Source: Purshia tridentata (Eukaryota; Streptophyta; Magnoliopsida; Rosales; Rosaceae). Taken from it: DNA of 21,145 bases. Made by a program: the position numbers and the translations under genes. Shown one piece after another: positions 19,326 through 21,145 of this stretch; position 1 is the first letter of the stretch, and every line of letters starts with the position of its first letter. The notes beneath the pieces were generated by a model that ran no database searches, was not told the origin of the DNA, and saw nothing but the letters and a program-made list of their open reading frames with translations. The stretch covers positions 1-21,145 of the forward strand of contig QANT01008542.1 in NCBI GenBank assembly GCA_003254885.1. The letters run 5' to 3'.

Positions 19326-19735
19326 AATCTGAACTAATATATTGAACGAATACCAATTGGGTGCTTTGAAAATAGTACCAATCCGAAATAATTTTCACTT
19401 TAAACCACAAAAATCAAATTCAAAACCTTTTTTGATTAGACGAGAAAATTAATAACCAAAACTTGAAACTTATAAATTAAATCCTTTCTCAAAGAACTGA
19501 GAGTTACCATAAACTGATAAGTAAAATCAGATCCTTCGAACTTAAATCAAGAATAATTAAGTTCTCTAAACCAAATTCAATAACCAAAATTCACAACTAG
19601 CTCAAAGCACGAATCACATTAAAAATTCAATAAACTTTAAACCCTCAGAATTTCCAATCCTAATCTGTACCCACTTAACTAACTACCAAGCACACAAGCA
19701 AACCATCAAATAATTGAACTTTAATTTCACTCACA

Positions 19736-20371
19736 GTGACCATGCAAAAAGACCAAACTGCCCTTAGTGGCCTCTTTGCTGGGATTCTCAAATTCGACAG
19801 TACAACGGCATCAGAAATAGAAATTCTCGAGCCAAGGTACCCACAGGTTTGGGATTGGCTCGAGGCCAAAAACCAGGAAAACGGGTCGCTGGCACCACCA
19901 CACGCTGTAGGACCCGCGGTTGTCAAATGTGGTCAACCTACACGAAAACCAAGCTCACTAAAAACTAAAACAAACTACACAGGCACGTATAGGAGGTTGA
20001 GAGGACCAAAACTCAAACCTGGATCGACGACCAAAAGTGGCCGGAAAAGGAAGAAAACGGCTGGAGAAGCCACGGCTTGCCCAACGTCGATCTGCGGCCA
20101 AACGAGCTTCGATGGACGATCGGAGGGCACCACTGTGACAGGCTCGACGAGGCGAGTTTTTCCTGCAAGGTGGGAGATCACGTCGTCATTGGAAAAGCCG
20201 AGATCGCCGTTGACCACCCACTGTAAGCGAATTGGATCTCTCTTTCTAAGCTTTTCTGGGCTGAACGGTGGCCAAGATAAGGAAGAGGAGGAAGACGCGA
20301 GTTTGAGAGGCCAAAAGCAAGCCAGCCCGCCGCCGGACGCACCCTCAAGTGCCGGTGGAAGGCGAGGCTAA
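19736..20371 (+). other. 211-codon ORF in the GC-rich block of copy C, doubtful as a gene
   Basis: This is the longest open frame in the window. The predicted product is basic and low in complexity, with a lysine/arginine cluster (KSGRKRKKT) near its middle, an acidic run (KEEEEDA) and a glycine/proline-rich end. No domain is recognised. It lies wholly inside a repeat copy, opposite two minus-strand ORFs of about 80 codons, and copies A and B show no corresponding long frame. Stop-poor GC-rich sequence is the simpler explanation, but captured host sequence is possible. Confidence 0.2.
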
Positions 20372-21145
20372 GAGAGAGAGAAAGAGACTACGGGAGAAAG
20401 GAGAGAGAAAGTAAGGAAAAACTGGGTTTTTGCCTTTTTAAAAACTAAATTTTCAAAATTACTAGTTTGCCCCTCCCTTCACATGTTCGTAACTTTCAAA
20501 CTGTAGCTCCATTTGACGCGTGCTTCGTGTCTACGAACTCGTGAGAATGATACGTTTCCAATGGACCCAAAATCAAAATTAAAACTTTGCCCAAACAAAA
20601 AGTCAACTTTTGCTCAAGTTTAAAAGAAAATTAAAATTAGAAAAATGCCCAAAACACTTTACTTCTCAAATAAAATCTCAAAATTCTTTAAAAAATTTTC
20701 AAAACATACTTGGAAAAGTACAAGGTCTTACACACAGGCCAAGCATGGCACGAGCACGGGCACGAAATTAGCCATGACTCGATTAACATTGTTTTTTCCA
20801 TTTTTAAAGAACTTTTCAATAAGGATATATAATTTTCATGCAAAAAAATGGTAACACTTAATTATAAATAAAAAAAAGTATCATAAAATTAATTTTTTTA
20901 CCCTAAAATATAAAAAGAAAAAAAGGGCCCATGGGTCGGCCCGTTTAAGGCACAACAAGAGCATGTTTGGCCCGCGGGCTGTGGGCCAGGCCGAGCCTAG
21001 ACTTTAATTTTATAGGCCGGGTCGAGCACGGCACAAAAGCATGATGGGCTTAATTTAAATGGCTCGGCCCAGCCCGTTTGACACCTCTAGGTTGTACTAT
21101 GGCTAGTTATAATTAAAATACATGACTACCATAGGGAGAGTGCCA

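Larger units (their letters stand above)
18229..20732 (+). mobile_element. TG...CA repeat copy C (2,504 bp, non-coding)
   Basis: It starts TGTCACGCCCCGACC and ends AAGGTCTTACA. Flanking 5-mers catag (18224-18228) and cacag (20733-20737) differ at one base. Order of parts: AT-rich head, five-unit minisatellite (19127-19254), 68-bp module, AT-rich middle, GC-rich block (19740-20370), GA-rich tract, CAAAATTACTAGTTTGCCCC box (20454) and CTGTAGCTCC/GTGTCTACGAACTCGTG box. The same order is seen in copy B. No recognisable mobile-element protein is encoded. It lies within the hAT-like element. Confidence 0.75.
18112..21089. mobile_element. Non-autonomous hAT-like element interrupted by copy C
   Basis: The left end TAGAGATGTCAAACGAGTCG is mirrored by the right end, whose reverse complement starts TAGAGGTGTCAAACGGGCTG. 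This TIR type is common in plant hAT elements. The right flank is ggttgtac (21090-21097); the left flank is ggttctagtac (18101-18111), the same 8-mer with three extra bases. The subterminal parts are packed with GGGCC/GGCCC and GAGCACGGCACGA motifs, as expected for transposase-binding repeats. Without copy C it is about 470 bp and has no transposase. Confidence 0.75.

Overview
The window is nuclear DNA from a flowering plant. It is AT-rich, holds one intron-containing gene with GT/AG introns, and is otherwise mostly transposon-derived. The repeat style and the close match of the protein to a eudicot transporter subfamily suggest a woody eudicot, possibly Rosaceae (Prunus-like). That taxonomic guess is inference only.

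Layout. 1-34 looks like the end of a CACTA-type transposon. About 35-660 has a possible minus-strand TATA box and splice donor but no ORF. About 661-1365 resembles a plant LTR (TATA box, CATCGGAG motif, TGTTG...CAACA ends). 1366-8800 is gene-free and carries a long-TIR MITE (3186-3594), a 134-bp tandem duplication (4627-4894), a diverged duplication (5531-5768), a 5'-truncated LINE tail (about 6089-6703), a second MITE (6710-7158) and a small MITE-like element (8341-8546).

The only convincing protein gene is on the plus strand at 8881-11609. Its seven exons join into a 344-residue WAT1-related/UMAMIT (EamA-type) ten-helix transporter, most like Arabidopsis At5g64700. All splice junctions can be placed and the reading frame is intact.

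The right half (12661-21145) is a nest of mobile elements. Three copies of one non-coding repeat family are bounded by TG...CA ends and flanked by 5-bp target duplications: 12661-17281 (agcga/agcta), 13856-16686 (taaac/taaac) and 18229-20732 (catag/cacag). A fourth probable 5' end lies at 17336. The first copy is split by a hAT-like insertion (13384-17090), which itself contains the second copy. The third copy sits inside another hAT-like element (18112-21089). Two copies share a 27-bp minisatellite plus a conserved 68-bp module, and all share 3' boxes. They code for nothing recognisable and may be solo LTRs of a long-LTR family or an undescribed non-autonomous element. A single N at 15852 sits between two exact 34-bp copies, which looks like an assembly join.

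No tRNA, rRNA, CRISPR array or second intact gene was found.
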